Shown: piece after piece, positions 17,288 to 26,734 of the stretch
How positions within the stretch are numbered: position 1 is the first letter of the stretch
How the letters are laid out: each line of letters opens with the position of its first letter
DNA from: Bacillota bacterium
GTDB taxonomy: Bacteria > Bacillota > Limnochordia > Darwinibacteriales > JAAYFS01
Direction: 5' to 3'
Assembly: GCA_012728115.1 (NCBI GenBank)
Contig: JAAYFS010000052.1
Location: forward strand, 1 to 64,000
DNA length: 64,000 bases
Translations under genes and position numbers: made by a program
Notes under the pieces: model-generated
Database searches by the model: none
Seen by the model: only the letters and a program-made list of their open reading frames with translations
What the model was told of the DNA's origin: nothing

Positions 17288-17673
17288 CTACTCTTCATTA
17301 TTTCTTTCAGTTGCAGAATTAATTGAACTTCGCCTTTCCCTAGTTCCAATCTTCGAGCTATTTCGCCTTCTTCAAGACCTTGTCCAGCTAAATCATAAAC
17401 AGCTCTAACTTTTGGTGATGAAACCTCACTTCTTAATGATTCACTAATGAGAGATTTAACATCGGTCTTAATTCTTGTCAGCTCTTTCCCTTTTTCATCT
17501 AATTCTTTCATCATGGAATCATGTTTATTCTCCATCTCCGCCATCAAATCATCAAAAAGTGCTTCGAGTGTAGTAAACTCTTCCTTTTTGGCTACAAAAA
17601 GTCCAGGTCTAAGTATGTATAACAATAGCAAGCCGAGAATAAACCCTAGTATCAATACTATCAGATACTCCAA
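17284..17673 (-). CDS. SwrB-position membrane protein with C-terminal HTH-like segment (DUF6115-like)
   Basis: A single N-terminal membrane segment (about residues 3-22) is followed by a coiled-coil-like, charged helix (30-85) and a C-terminal segment with a helix-turn-helix look (GLEEGEIARRLELGKGEVQLIL, about 98-119). The gene lies between sigD and rpsB, exactly where B. subtilis has swrB (ylxL), a membrane protein that promotes assembly of the flagellar export apparatus. Topology and length fit, but I cannot confirm orthology by eye, so I give no symbol. Confidence 0.7.
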   Translation of the reverse strand: MEYLIVLILGFILGLLLLYILRPGLFVAKKEEFTTLEALFDDLMAEMENKHDSMMKELDEKGKELTRIKTDVKSLISESLRSEVSSPKVRAVYDLAGQGLEEGEIARRLELGKGEVQLILQLKEIMKSS

Positions 17674-17685
17674 GTGCTCACCCTC

Positions 17686-17961
17686 CTAAACCTTGATATC
17701 AACTCGATGCCCTTTGCTATCGAAGTTTCTTTTTTTCCTCTTTTTCTCTTTGTGACGGCGTTCAGGATGTTTTTCATCCAATCTTATATCTGTTCCTTGT
17801 TTTGATTCATTTATCTTGCGTTTCCGTAACTCCATTTCATCTGCTACTTGAGGTGCTAATTTTCCAGCACCACTAAACTCGCCTTCACGTTGATATCTTG
17901 GAATCTGCTCGGAACGAGTAACTAAAACTTGGAAATCAGGAAATTTAATTGTCATCGGCAA
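17686..17961 (-). CDS. Small basic hypothetical protein (91 aa) at the end of the flagellar operon
   Basis: I do not recognise a characterised family. The N-terminal half starts TIKFPDFQVLVTRSEQIPR. The middle is predicted helical and charged. The C-terminal third is strongly basic (HKEKKRKKRNFDSKGH). No membrane segment or signal is visible. It sits between sigD and the SwrB-position gene with 12 bases to the latter, in a place where other Bacillota flagellar operons also carry small unnamed genes. The start is preceded by a purine-rich GGGGGTT stretch. Confidence 0.65.
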   Translation of the reverse strand: MPMTIKFPDFQVLVTRSEQIPRYQREGEFSGAGKLAPQVADEMELRKRKINESKQGTDIRLDEKHPERRHKEKKRKKRNFDSKGHRVDIKV

Positions 17962-18012
17962 TTAACCCCCCTGTATCTATGGTAGATACAACAAACTATC
18001 GAGCGCACAATC

Positions 18013-18780
18013 TTATCGTAATTTTGCCTTGAGGGTAGAGAGTGCTTTAAGATGGATTTGGCAGACTCTTGACTCTGATACTTCCAAAACATATCCGATC
18101 TCTTTTAATGTCAACCCCTCGTAATAGTAGAGCGAAATTACTAGTTTTTCGCGCTCAGGTAGAGCATCGATAGCGGCGGCTAACTCTTTTTTCATCTCCT
18201 CATCGATCAAGCCTTGATCAACCACCGCTTCTTCATCTCTAACGGTATCGCTTAACCTGATAGGTTCATTGCCACTATCATCATGCGAAATGATTTCGTC
18301 TAAATATGCGATCGTTGTTGTTTTTACTTCATCAACCAAGTTATAATACCTATCTAATGAGATATCAAGTGAAGCAGCAATTTCTTTATGCGTGGGTGCT
18401 CGTCCTAATGAATGCTCCAAATGCTGAGTTGCTTGTTCTAACTCACGTGCTTTGCTCCGCACACTCCTCGGGACCCAATCGGTAGACCGTAACCCATCAA
18501 GAATAGCCCCACGTATCCGCATTGCCGCGTAGGTTTCAAACTTAAATCCACGTTCAGGTTCAAATTTGTCAATTGCATCCAATAAACCAAAAGTGCCATA
18601 GCTTACTAAATCATCGAATTCTACACTAGGAGGCAGATGAATCGCTAGTCTGCCTGCTATATACTTTACCAACGAAGCATAAGCTAAAACTAGCTCTTCT
18701 TTCGCTTCCAAATCGTCTGAGAGCTTGTATTTTGACCAAAGCATTGATGTATTCGGCTTCTTATTATCCATTTCTATCAA
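18013..18780 (-). CDS. sigD: RNA polymerase sigma factor SigD/FliA (sigma-28)
   Basis: This 255-residue sigma factor directs late flagellar gene transcription. Region 2 contains DLVSYGTFGLLDAIDKFEPERGFKF (position markers 57-81) and YAAMRIRGAILDGLRSTDW. Region 3 lies near 110-160. Region 4 ends with ALPEREKLVISLYYYEGLTLKEIG and an HTH with VSESRVCQIH. The RGAILDGLR pattern separates SigD/WhiG/FliA from other sigma-70 types. The gene is near the 3' end of the flagellar operon, as in B. subtilis. An exact GCCGATAA element before flgB suggests positive feedback. Confidence 0.97.
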   Translation of the reverse strand: MIEMDNKKPNTSMLWSKYKLSDDLEAKEELVLAYASLVKYIAGRLAIHLPPSVEFDDLVSYGTFGLLDAIDKFEPERGFKFETYAAMRIRGAILDGLRSTDWVPRSVRSKARELEQATQHLEHSLGRAPTHKEIAASLDISLDRYYNLVDEVKTTTIAYLDEIISHDDSGNEPIRLSDTVRDEEAVVDQGLIDEEMKKELAAAIDALPEREKLVISLYYYEGLTLKEIGYVLEVSESRVCQIHLKALSTLKAKLR

Positions 18781-18803
18781 CTCACTATCTAACTCTGGTA
18801 TGA

Positions 18804-19439
18804 CTAACGCAACCCTTTGCGATGTAATTCAAGTTGGCGTTTATAGACAAACCTGATTAGCTCCTGACGAACTTTTTCATCGATATCAACAAAAACCATT
18901 CCATAGTACCATACAGAGTTTTCTTCGTTAATCTTTCGAACAATTCTTCCTTTGACTAAGATAGTTTTATCCTCGATTAAGACCTTCATTTTGATCAAAT
19001 CATTCTCATTCAAACTGTCATCAAAGATAAAGAGTAATCCGCCACCACTAATATTCTTTATAGTGCAATCTTGAAACTGAATATCGTCATTATCATTAAT
19101 TAACTTCAGCGCACCATCGAGTAGTACATCGACACGAACATAATCGCGGTTTTGTATTCTTTCCCACGGACCCTCGATTCTGAACAAGAGACAGGGAAGA
19201 TTTCCTTTTACTCGCCTAATCAATGTCGCCAAAGCTCGGTACCGTCCTTCATACTTCGGGTTATCCTCATGATAAACGATATGGACAGCCGAATTAACTC
19301 TCATAGGGATGATTACTCCTTGGTGAGAGGGTGCCGCCACCAACACTTCATTTTCGGAAACGTCTTCCACTCTGGACTGATAGACTTGTTGTGTATCGAA
19401 AACTACCAATTCGACCATTTGGTTAGGCTTTAACCTCAC
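18804..19439 (-). CDS. YcgR-type PilZ domain flagellar brake protein
   Basis: The N-terminal YcgR-like domain (about 1-90) is followed by a PilZ domain. The c-di-GMP binding residues are visible: NRDYVRVD gives RxxxR at about 98-102, and IKNISGGG gives the NxSxxG motif at about 129-134. Proteins of this type bind c-di-GMP and slow the flagellar motor by contacting MotA or the rotor. The place between flhG and sigD, inside the flagellar operon, fits. An HD-GYP protein elsewhere in the window (53910-54971) could supply c-di-GMP hydrolysis. Confidence 0.92.
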   Translation of the reverse strand: MRLKPNQMVELVVFDTQQVYQSRVEDVSENEVLVAAPSHQGVIIPMRVNSAVHIVYHEDNPKYEGRYRALATLIRRVKGNLPCLLFRIEGPWERIQNRDYVRVDVLLDGALKLINDNDDIQFQDCTIKNISGGGLLFIFDDSLNENDLIKMKVLIEDKTILVKGRIVRKINEENSVWYYGMVFVDIDEKVRQELIRFVYKRQLELHRKGLR

Positions 19440-19458
19440 CCCTTAACCCCCCATTACT

Positions 19459-20322
19459 CTATTTCTGCAAAAGGCTGTACATTTTATTAAAAAACGCTCT
19501 GATTCCTGTTTCGTTTCTCCTCTTGGTTTCACCAAGTAAGTATTGAGCAATCTTGTCAATGGAGCGGCTTGCCAATGAGGATGGATATGAGAGTACAAAT
19601 GGACTTTGCTCCACTACGGATCGAGAAACGGAATCATCAAGCATAACACAGCCAGCATAACCAACTTCGCAATTCATAAATTGCTTCAGTACTAAGTTCA
19701 GTTTTCGAGCTACACCATCACCATCAGAGGGCGAGGACACCATATTAGCAATTATGCTTACCGAAGTATTAGGATTTTGTTGCTTAATAACCTTTATCAT
19801 ACCATAGGCATCTGTTAAGGCGGTTGGCTCTGGCGTGGTAACAACCAATACTTCCTCCACGGAAAGCACAAAACTCAGAACAGTCTTGTGAAGACCCGCA
19901 CCAGTATCAATGATAACAAAATCAAAATTTCTCTCGAGAACCATTAGTGCATTAATAAACTCTTGCAATCTCCACTGGCTTAAATTTGCCAAATCATAAA
20001 CACCTGATCCACCTGGTAAAACCTTTAACCCCAAAGGACCATCGATCATAATTTCCTCAACGGACTTATTTCCCTTTAAAACATCAGCCAAGGTAAACGC
20101 TGGGGCTAGTCCCAATACAATATCTACGTTAGCCAAACCTAAGTCAGCATCAAATAAGACCACCTTGTACCCAGATTGAACTAGTTTCAAGGCTAAATTC
20201 ACTGATACATTGGTCTTGCCTACTCCCCCTTTACCACTTGTGACAGCGATAACTCGCGGTTTAGACCTTGTTTTTCTATTGACCATTCGGCGTAAAGCTT
20301 CTGCTTGATCCCCCATAAACAT
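19459..20322 (-). CDS. flhG: Flagellar number regulator FlhG (MinD/ParA-type ATPase)
   Basis: FlhG stimulates the FlhF GTPase and limits flagellar number and placement. The N-terminal DQAEALRRMV motif (about residues 5-14) is the FlhF-activating segment of this family. A deviant Walker A KGGVGKT follows (31-37), then the Walker A' region FDADLGLANVD, and DTGAG as switch II. The C-terminal tail would be the membrane-targeting part. The gene starts three bases after flhF ends. Confidence 0.95.
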   Translation of the reverse strand: MFMGDQAEALRRMVNRKTRSKPRVIAVTSGKGGVGKTNVSVNLALKLVQSGYKVVLFDADLGLANVDIVLGLAPAFTLADVLKGNKSVEEIMIDGPLGLKVLPGGSGVYDLANLSQWRLQEFINALMVLERNFDFVIIDTGAGLHKTVLSFVLSVEEVLVVTTPEPTALTDAYGMIKVIKQQNPNTSVSIIANMVSSPSDGDGVARKLNLVLKQFMNCEVGYAGCVMLDDSVSRSVVEQSPFVLSYPSSLASRSIDKIAQYLLGETKRRNETGIRAFFNKMYSLLQK

Positions 20323-20325
20323 AGC

Positions 20326-21402
20326 TTATTCCCCCACAATAAGGCCAGCAAGCTTACCAGAATCCGCAACTTCAATATCTTCTGGAACACTTTGGCCAGT
20401 TGTTAAAAATGCTATCGGAACATTTGCAGCTATAGCAGCATGAAGCATATTCCCATACCGACGTGTTTCATCTAATTTAGTTATGATCAGGCGATCGATT
20501 CCCACATCTTTAAAACCTTCGATAATTTCAACTACATCCTGATATTTGGTGGTCGCACTAACAACTAAATGAACTTCAGGGTTAAAACCCTCCAAACAGC
20601 GCTTTAATTCGGTAATCTGCATTCGATTGTGCTGACTACGTCCCGCAGTATCGATCAGGATAAGATCCATATCCGCCATACATTCTACGTTTGTCTGAAG
20701 CTCCTTAGGAGTATAGGCTACCTTTACTGGAACTCCAATAATATCTGCATAAGTTTTTAATTGTTCCACTGCTGCAATCCGATATGTATCAATAGTTACT
20801 AGTCCGACTTTCTTCTTAGCTACCAAGGAAAAATTAGCTGCTAGCTTCGCTATTGTTGTTGTTTTTCCTACACCCGTCGGTCCAACCAAAGCTACTATCT
20901 TTTGAGTACCGTCCAGATCCCACGGTTCGACTGTTTTAACATAAGAAGCAATCTTGGCAATTACTCGCTCTCTCAATTCAATAAAAGATAATTGCCGATC
21001 CTTTACCTCATTGCACGCAGAATTAACGATCTGACTTGCAAGTTCTGGTGAGATTTCACTTTCTATCAAACCTTGATATAGCTCTTTTACTGGAGATATA
21101 GAGGATTCGATAGTGGTAAGTTGGGGTTTTTTTATGGTCGCTTTATAAATCTTTGTCTCACCGGAAACTTCTGGTTGTACTTCTTCAACCTTACTTACAG
21201 ATTGATTTTTATTCGCGTTACTGGCTTGATCTGAATCATCATACGCCCCAATGATTTCAATCTTTTTTTCCCGAAACAGTCCCAAAAAACCACCATAAGT
21301 AATTGTCTTGGTATGTAAGACAACTGCATCACGTCCAAACTCTTCCCGCATCTTATTAACTGCTTCGGTCATATTGTCGCCTATGAACTTTTTCACTTTC
21401 AT
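20326..21402 (-). CDS. flhF: Flagellar biosynthesis SRP-type GTPase FlhF
   Basis: FlhF recruits early flagellar parts to their site. The N-terminal B domain starts KKFIGDNMTEAVNKMREEFG. A variable linker covers about 55-105, the N domain about 105-160, and the G domain follows with P-loop GPTGVGKT (174-181), DTYRIAAVEQL, DTAGRSQ and TKLDE. The domain order matches Ffh and FtsY. The gene overlaps the 3' end of flhA by 47 bases; the start is fixed by the conserved B-domain opening. Confidence 0.97.
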   Translation of the reverse strand: MKVKKFIGDNMTEAVNKMREEFGRDAVVLHTKTITYGGFLGLFREKKIEIIGAYDDSDQASNANKNQSVSKVEEVQPEVSGETKIYKATIKKPQLTTIESSISPVKELYQGLIESEISPELASQIVNSACNEVKDRQLSFIELRERVIAKIASYVKTVEPWDLDGTQKIVALVGPTGVGKTTTIAKLAANFSLVAKKKVGLVTIDTYRIAAVEQLKTYADIIGVPVKVAYTPKELQTNVECMADMDLILIDTAGRSQHNRMQITELKRCLEGFNPEVHLVVSATTKYQDVVEIIEGFKDVGIDRLIITKLDETRRYGNMLHAAIAANVPIAFLTTGQSVPEDIEVADSGKLAGLIVGE

Positions 21403-23461
21403 CAGTAAACCTCACCACCCCGACAGCCTGTACTTGAGTATCTTGAGAAATCTCATTGTAGGATAGGACTATCAGCTTCGGTATTGCTCGTTCCGTTAGT
21501 CTTTTTAAGGCCATCCTGATACTTGGAGCAACCAAAATAACTGGATAAGATAATGGCGAAGTCTCGACAGCTTGACCTATCTGCTGGAACAACTGTTGTA
21601 ACAAGCGGGGATCTAAAGCTACGGTGGTACCCCGTTCTGTGTGTTCAATTCCTGAAGCAATTACCTCTTCCCAATTTTGATCCAAAGTTAGAACCGACAT
21701 TACCCCATCCTCTAGGAACATCTGGGATATCTGTCTTGCTAAGGCTTCTCTAACATACTCAGTTAAATAATCAATGTCCTTCGTTATTCTTGCAGCATCA
21801 GCTAAGGTTTCTAGGATAGTAACAAGATTCCTAATCGGTATTCCTTCACGCAATAAATTCTGAAGAACTTTTTGCACTTCTCCAAGAGTCATTAAATCTG
21901 GGATAAGTTCGTCGATAACCGCAGAAAACTCTTCTTTCATGCCATCAAGTAGCATTTTTACTTCTTTTCTACCTAGTAACTCATGTGCATGATTCTTAAT
22001 GATCTCAGTTAAATGTGTTGCAAGTACCGATGGTGGATCAACAACGGTATATCCTGCATTCTCGGCTTCTTCCCTCACACCTTCATCGATCCACAAAGCA
22101 TCAAGTCCAAAAGCGGGTTCTTTAGTAGGGATTCCTGTAACTTCATTGGTAACTCCACCTGAATCCATCGCCATATAATGTTGTATCAAAATTTCTCCAC
22201 TAGAAACTGGAATTCCTTTAATCTTGATCACATATGAATTGGGTTCTAACTGGAGATTGTCTCGAATTCGGATCACTGGCACCACCATCCCTAATTCCAA
22301 AGCACACTGACGTCTGATCATAGTTATTCTTTCTAACATATCTCCACCTTGTGCTTCGTCTACCAATGGAATTAGGCTATACCCGATCTCCAATTCGATC
22401 TGATCAACCTGCAAGAGTGAAAGAACACTCTCTGGTTTCTTGTTGATTTCTATTTGCTCCTGATGAGTTATACTCTCAGTTTCGGCCGAGATTTCACCCG
22501 CTCTCTTCCAAAGAAAATATCCAGCTAATCCAGCAACACCAGCCAGAAAAAAGAACGATAATGTTGGAAGTCCTGGAGCAAGCCCAAACATAAACAACAC
22601 TACTGACACAATAAACAATACTTTGTAATTCGCAAATAATTGGCTGATAACGTCTTTTCCCATCGTATCATCGGAACTGCCTCGAGTTACGATAATACCC
22701 GTAGCAGTTGCCATTAGCAAAGCAGGTATTTGCGAAACAAGTCCATCACCAACCGTGAGCATAGTGTAAACTTGTAGGGCTTGAGCAAAATCCATATTTC
22801 TTTGTAGCATCCCGATTATTAATCCACCGACGATGTCGATCACCACGATTATAATACCAGCGATCGCATCACCTTTGACAAATTTGGAAGCTCCATCCAT
22901 AGATCCATAAAAATCAGCTTCTCGTTCAATATTTCGTCTACGAGCTCTTGCTTCATCCTCCGAAATCAATCCTGCGTTTAAATCAGCATCGATACTCATT
23001 TGTTTACCAGGCATCGCATCAAGCGTAAAGCGAGCGGAAACCTCAGCAACCCGTTCGGCACCTTTAGTAATTACAATGAATTGAACGATGACCAGGATAA
23101 GGAAGATTACGAATCCAACAACGTAATTACCACCCATCACAAAATCCCCAAAGGCTTGGATAATCTTACCCGCGTACGCCTCTGTTAGGATCAATCTAGT
23201 GGAAGAAACGCTTAGAGCCAATCGAAAAAGAGTAGCAATCAACAATAATGATGGAAATACTGATAGCTCCAGTGGTTCTTTCACATTCAATGCCAAAAGA
23301 AGAACCATTAGACTTAAACTAATATTAGTAGCAAATAAAATATCAAGTAAAGCTGTAGGTATCGGTATGATCATCATCACAACTATAAATATTACACCGA
23401 ATACCACAAGAACATCGCTATAACCAGCTAGTTTTATGACTGAATTGAATGCCTTATTCAC
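21356..23461 (-). CDS. flhA: Flagellar export gate protein FlhA
   Basis: FlhA forms the nonameric export ring of the flagellar type III system. The N-terminal half (about 1-320) has around eight membrane segments and the FHIPEP-type cytoplasmic loop with DAMPGKQMSIDADLNAG (about 148-164). The C-terminal cytoplasmic domain (about 345-700) binds chaperone-substrate complexes. It has 701 residues. The start is GTG at 23461, preceded by AAGGAGGAACC. The gene follows flhB by 33 bases. Confidence 0.97.
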   Translation of the reverse strand: MNKAFNSVIKLAGYSDVLVVFGVIFIVVMMIIPIPTALLDILFATNISLSLMVLLLALNVKEPLELSVFPSLLLIATLFRLALSVSSTRLILTEAYAGKIIQAFGDFVMGGNYVVGFVIFLILVIVQFIVITKGAERVAEVSARFTLDAMPGKQMSIDADLNAGLISEDEARARRRNIEREADFYGSMDGASKFVKGDAIAGIIIVVIDIVGGLIIGMLQRNMDFAQALQVYTMLTVGDGLVSQIPALLMATATGIIVTRGSSDDTMGKDVISQLFANYKVLFIVSVVLFMFGLAPGLPTLSFFFLAGVAGLAGYFLWKRAGEISAETESITHQEQIEINKKPESVLSLLQVDQIELEIGYSLIPLVDEAQGGDMLERITMIRRQCALELGMVVPVIRIRDNLQLEPNSYVIKIKGIPVSSGEILIQHYMAMDSGGVTNEVTGIPTKEPAFGLDALWIDEGVREEAENAGYTVVDPPSVLATHLTEIIKNHAHELLGRKEVKMLLDGMKEEFSAVIDELIPDLMTLGEVQKVLQNLLREGIPIRNLVTILETLADAARITKDIDYLTEYVREALARQISQMFLEDGVMSVLTLDQNWEEVIASGIEHTERGTTVALDPRLLQQLFQQIGQAVETSPLSYPVILVAPSIRMALKRLTERAIPKLIVLSYNEISQDTQVQAVGVVRFTDESEKVHRRQYDRSS

Positions 23462-23494
23462 TAAGGTTCCTCCTTAAGAAACAACGATAAAGTT

Positions 23495-24598
23495 TTATCC
23501 CTGAAATCCTCTTTTAGTTCGATATACATATGCTAACACTTCTGCAACGGCAGGATAGAGATCTACTGGAATTTCCTGTCCAATATTCGTTGTTTTATAA
23601 AGCGTTCTTGCTAATGGAGCGTTTTCGATCATAACCACGTTGTGTTCTTTCGCAATTTCTTTAATCCTTTTAGCAATTAAACCAGCACCCTTGGCAACCA
23701 CTTGCGGGGCGGCCATTTCTCCAGCAACATAGGAAATTGCAACTGCATAGTGAGTAGGGTTAGTAATAACTACATCTGCCCTTGGAATAGCTTCCATCAT
23801 GCGTCTGCTGGAAATCTCCCGTTGACGTTGCCTGATTCTTGCTCTAATTTGCGGTTCACCTTCGGTTTCCTTAAACTCTTCCTTGATATCCTGTTTAGAC
23901 ATTCTTATACTTCGTTCAAATTCCAAACGCTGATAAAGATAATCAAATACCGCAATAATTAATAGCGCCACTCCCACCCAAATTACGAGCGAAAAAATGG
24001 TTTGCCCGATTAAAAGTACCCCATTAACGGGCTCTAACTGGGACAAGCCAGATAGCCACACCAAGCTAGAGCGGATTCGAGTGTAAGCAAAATAACCAAC
24101 AACAAAGATTTTAAAACATGCTTTTAATAACTCTATCAGTGCCCTTTTAGAAAAAATCCGTTTGATGCCTTCAATCGGGTTAATGCGTGATAGCTTTGGT
24201 GAAATAGAATCAGAAGTAAACATAAAACCAACTTGGACCACTTGTGATAGCAAAGAAATAATAAATAGTCCACCGAAGATCGGAGCGATTGCCAGAAAAC
24301 ACTCTTTGATGATCAAATAAAATAGGTCCATAGTCCCCATTATGCTGGGTTCCCAATCGTAACCATAAGCCAGTAGATGAGAAACCAAATTTCCTATCCG
24401 TTGAAAAACAAAAGGTCCTAGATAACGAATTAGTACAAATCCACCGATTATAAGTGCGACCGTACTTATTTCACCGCTTTTTGCTACTTGACCTTTTTTC
24501 CGTGCTTCCTGCCGCCTCCTTGGAGTGGCTGGTTCAGTTTTTTCAGTAGCAAATAGTTGAAGTTCGATCCTTAATACGTTTTTTTTGTTTCCTAGCAT
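23495..24598 (-). CDS. flhB: Flagellar export switch protein FlhB
   Basis: FlhB switches export from hook to filament substrates after self-cleavage. The protein has an N-terminal EKTEPATPRRRQEARKKGQV motif, four membrane segments (about 45-60, 100-120, 160-175, 200-220) and the autocleavage motif NPTH at about 280-283 (VVITNPTHYAVAI). Cleavage would be between Asn and Pro. The gene starts one base before fliR ends in this packed export-gene block. FliK, its partner in the switch, is encoded upstream in the operon. Confidence 0.97.
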   Translation of the reverse strand: MLGNKKNVLRIELQLFATEKTEPATPRRRQEARKKGQVAKSGEISTVALIIGGFVLIRYLGPFVFQRIGNLVSHLLAYGYDWEPSIMGTMDLFYLIIKECFLAIAPIFGGLFIISLLSQVVQVGFMFTSDSISPKLSRINPIEGIKRIFSKRALIELLKACFKIFVVGYFAYTRIRSSLVWLSGLSQLEPVNGVLLIGQTIFSLVIWVGVALLIIAVFDYLYQRLEFERSIRMSKQDIKEEFKETEGEPQIRARIRQRQREISSRRMMEAIPRADVVITNPTHYAVAISYVAGEMAAPQVVAKGAGLIAKRIKEIAKEHNVVMIENAPLARTLYKTTNIGQEIPVDLYPAVAEVLAYVYRTKRGFQG

Positions 24599-24599
24599 T

Positions 24600-25400
24600 C
24601 TACGTCCCTCCTGCTGCTTTAAGCAGGTTAGAGAAAAAGGTAAAAAGAAGGCCGTTCATTCCGAATAACGAAGCAGCCAATGAGATAAAAAATGGCAAAG
24701 CAAATATGATTACTACCATGCCAACAACTATCTTTATTGGAAAACCAATCACAAAAACGTTGATTTGCGGTACTGCTCTAATTACTATTCCTAAAGCCAG
24801 ATCAGTCAAAAAAATGGTTCCCATAACAGGTAAAGCAATTCGCAATCCGATACTAAATATATTACTTGCTAATGCCATCACCAACTCAAAAGTTAGATCT
24901 GTATCAAAAAAGTAACCGACTGGGATAGACTCAAAACTCTTAGATGCGGCCCTTAGAAGCCAAATATGACCATCGATAGCAAAAAAAACCATAATGGCTA
25001 ACAAATGATAAAACTGCGAAAAGATCGGTAGTTGCATTCCAGCTGAAGGATCAAAGACAGTGGCCATTCCAAAACCCATTGGCACATCGATTAACTGACC
25101 TGCAAAATACACCATACTAAAAACAAGTACTACAAAAAAACCCATTACTAACCCGATCGCCACTTCTTGAAGTATTAAGAATAATAATAGATAAAGATTA
25201 TCGAAAATAGAAAAGCTAACCGATGGAGTAGCGAGAATTGCCATAAAACAAGCAAGTCCAATTTTTGCTTGCGTTGGGATCCCACGAAAATTAAAAATGG
25301 GTAAAACAATGATGAAGGTACTGAAGCGCACTAATGCCATTAAAAAACCCGCAAATTGTTCAAGCTCTATCAAATGGGCCCACCTCATTAATGAAATCAC
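24600..25400 (-). CDS. fliR: Flagellar export protein FliR
   Basis: FliR is part of the FliPQR export gate. The 266-residue protein is almost wholly hydrophobic, with about six membrane segments. FSTFIIVLPIFNFRGIPTQAKIG at the N-terminus, GFGMATVFDPSAG in the middle and ALGIVIRAVPQINVFVIGFPIKI near 207-229 are family landmarks (given as position markers). It overlaps fliQ by four bases. Confidence 0.96.
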   Translation of the reverse strand: MISLMRWAHLIELEQFAGFLMALVRFSTFIIVLPIFNFRGIPTQAKIGLACFMAILATPSVSFSIFDNLYLLLFLILQEVAIGLVMGFFVVLVFSMVYFAGQLIDVPMGFGMATVFDPSAGMQLPIFSQFYHLLAIMVFFAIDGHIWLLRAASKSFESIPVGYFFDTDLTFELVMALASNIFSIGLRIALPVMGTIFLTDLALGIVIRAVPQINVFVIGFPIKIVVGMVVIIFALPFFISLAASLFGMNGLLFTFFSNLLKAAGGT

Positions 25401-25666
25401 ATTATATAATCAGTTAAATTCCCTAATAAACGTTGCCCAAAATCAATTAACACTCGTAACATCCAAGGTCCAAAAATAACGATTGAAAGCAATACAGCCA
25501 AAATCTTTGGAATAAAGGTAAGTGTTTGCTCCTGAATTTGGGTTGTTGCCTGAAAAATGCTAACTATCAAACCAACCAACATCCCCAAGCCCAAAACTGG
25601 CCCTGCAACCAAGATCACAGTCATTAAAGCATCTTTACCGAGACTAATAATAGTCGATTCGGTCAT
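25397..25666 (-). CDS. fliQ: Flagellar export protein FliQ
   Basis: This 89-residue protein has the two membrane hairpin segments of FliQ. LVAGPVLGLGMLVGLIVSIFQATTQIQEQTL spans residues about 19-49 (only as marker; the Q-rich turn TTQIQEQTLTF is the family signature). It forms the lateral part of the FliPQR gate. The gene lies 20 bases after fliP and overlaps fliR. Confidence 0.96.
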   Translation of the reverse strand: MTESTIISLGKDALMTVILVAGPVLGLGMLVGLIVSIFQATTQIQEQTLTFIPKILAVLLSIVIFGPWMLRVLIDFGQRLLGNLTDYIM

Positions 25667-25686
25667 CTAATCACTTCCTTAATCGG

Positions 25687-26367
25687 TTAGAGGTAACTTA
25701 AAAGTAAAGAACGGGTTATCAAATGCCATCCATCAATTAAGACAAACAGAAGTATCTTAAAAGGAAGAGATATCATTACAGGAGGCAGCATCATCATTCC
25801 CATAGCCATTAAGGTACTCGCAACTATCATATCAATCACTAAAAAAGGAACAAAGATTACAAAACCGAGTTGAAAAGCTGTTTTCAATTCAGAAATTACG
25901 AAAGCTGGAATTAATGTCATGGTTGGGACATCGTCGCGACTATTTGGACGCTCGTTTCCACTTAATTGGATGAACATCTCTAAATCTGATTCCCTTGTGT
26001 GGGTGAACATAAAGTCCCTGATGGGATCCATGGCCTTAGCCAAAGCTTCCTCTGTTTGTAACTCACCATTAATATAAGGAATAAATGCGTCATTATAAAC
26101 AGCTGAAAAAGTCGGCGCCATGATAAAAAAAGTCAAAAATAATGACAAACCAATCAGGACCTGGTTTGGGGGCATTTGGTTAGTAGCCAGTGCATTTCGA
26201 ACAAAAGATAAAACGATCACACTTCGAGTAAATGACGTCATCATTATCAAGATTGCTGGAGCCAAGCTCAGCACTGTCAGAATTATTAAAAGTTGGATCG
26301 TTACCGCAACATCACTTGGATTTTCCGCGATTCCTAAACCCAATTCGATGCTAGGAATAAAGTTCAC
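25687..26367 (-). CDS. fliP: Flagellar export protein FliP
   Basis: FliP is the core of the export gate. The sequence has four membrane segments and the conserved MMTSFTRSVIVLSFVRNAL, QMPPNQVLIGLSLFLTFFIM and MGMMMLPPVMISLPFKILLF (about 193-212). Length, at 226 residues, is somewhat shorter than many FliPs because the N-terminal signal-like segment is brief. The gene overlaps fliO by four bases. Confidence 0.97.
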   Translation of the reverse strand: MNFIPSIELGLGIAENPSDVAVTIQLLIILTVLSLAPAILIMMTSFTRSVIVLSFVRNALATNQMPPNQVLIGLSLFLTFFIMAPTFSAVYNDAFIPYINGELQTEEALAKAMDPIRDFMFTHTRESDLEMFIQLSGNERPNSRDDVPTMTLIPAFVISELKTAFQLGFVIFVPFLVIDMIVASTLMAMGMMMLPPVMISLPFKILLFVLIDGWHLITRSLLLSYL

Positions 26368-26678
26368 GCCTCTGCCTCCTCACTCGGGCTCTCACTTAAA
26401 ATCTCCTTTACGGGATGCTGTTTCTCTGCTGAAACTCGATGCAAAACACTTACGTTCTGTCCAGTCACCGCGATGAGCAATCGTTCATTTTCCCATTCGA
26501 TTACGTAAAGTCCTTTACCAGTTCCTAAAGAAGAATGCTCCAAAACCTTAATTGAACCCTTAAACTTAAGCTTAGTTCCATAAAAACGAGTAACAAAGTA
26601 GATTAGTGGCGCCATCACTAATAGCACAACCACAACCTTAACTAATCCTTTGAGAATTTCCCAATCGAACACACCCAT
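26364..26678 (-). CDS. fliO: Flagellar assembly protein FliO (FliZ-type)
   Basis: FliO helps assemble the FliPQR gate. The 104-residue protein has one membrane segment near residues 12-29 and a short cytoplasmic domain. The domain contains GLYVIEWENERLLIAVTGQNVSVL (about 52-75; the LLIAVT core is typical), followed by an acidic tail. It lies directly upstream of fliP with four bases of overlap. B. subtilis has cheY between fliY and fliO (fliZ); here only 56 bases separate them. Confidence 0.9.
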   Translation of the reverse strand: MGVFDWEILKGLVKVVVVLLVMAPLIYFVTRFYGTKLKFKGSIKVLEHSSLGTGKGLYVIEWENERLLIAVTGQNVSVLHRVSAEKQHPVKEILSESPSEEAEA

Positions 26679-26734
26679 TCTCTCACCTCAAAAGACAGAT
26701 TCGCTAAATAGCCAAGACAAACCTGCCAAAGTGA

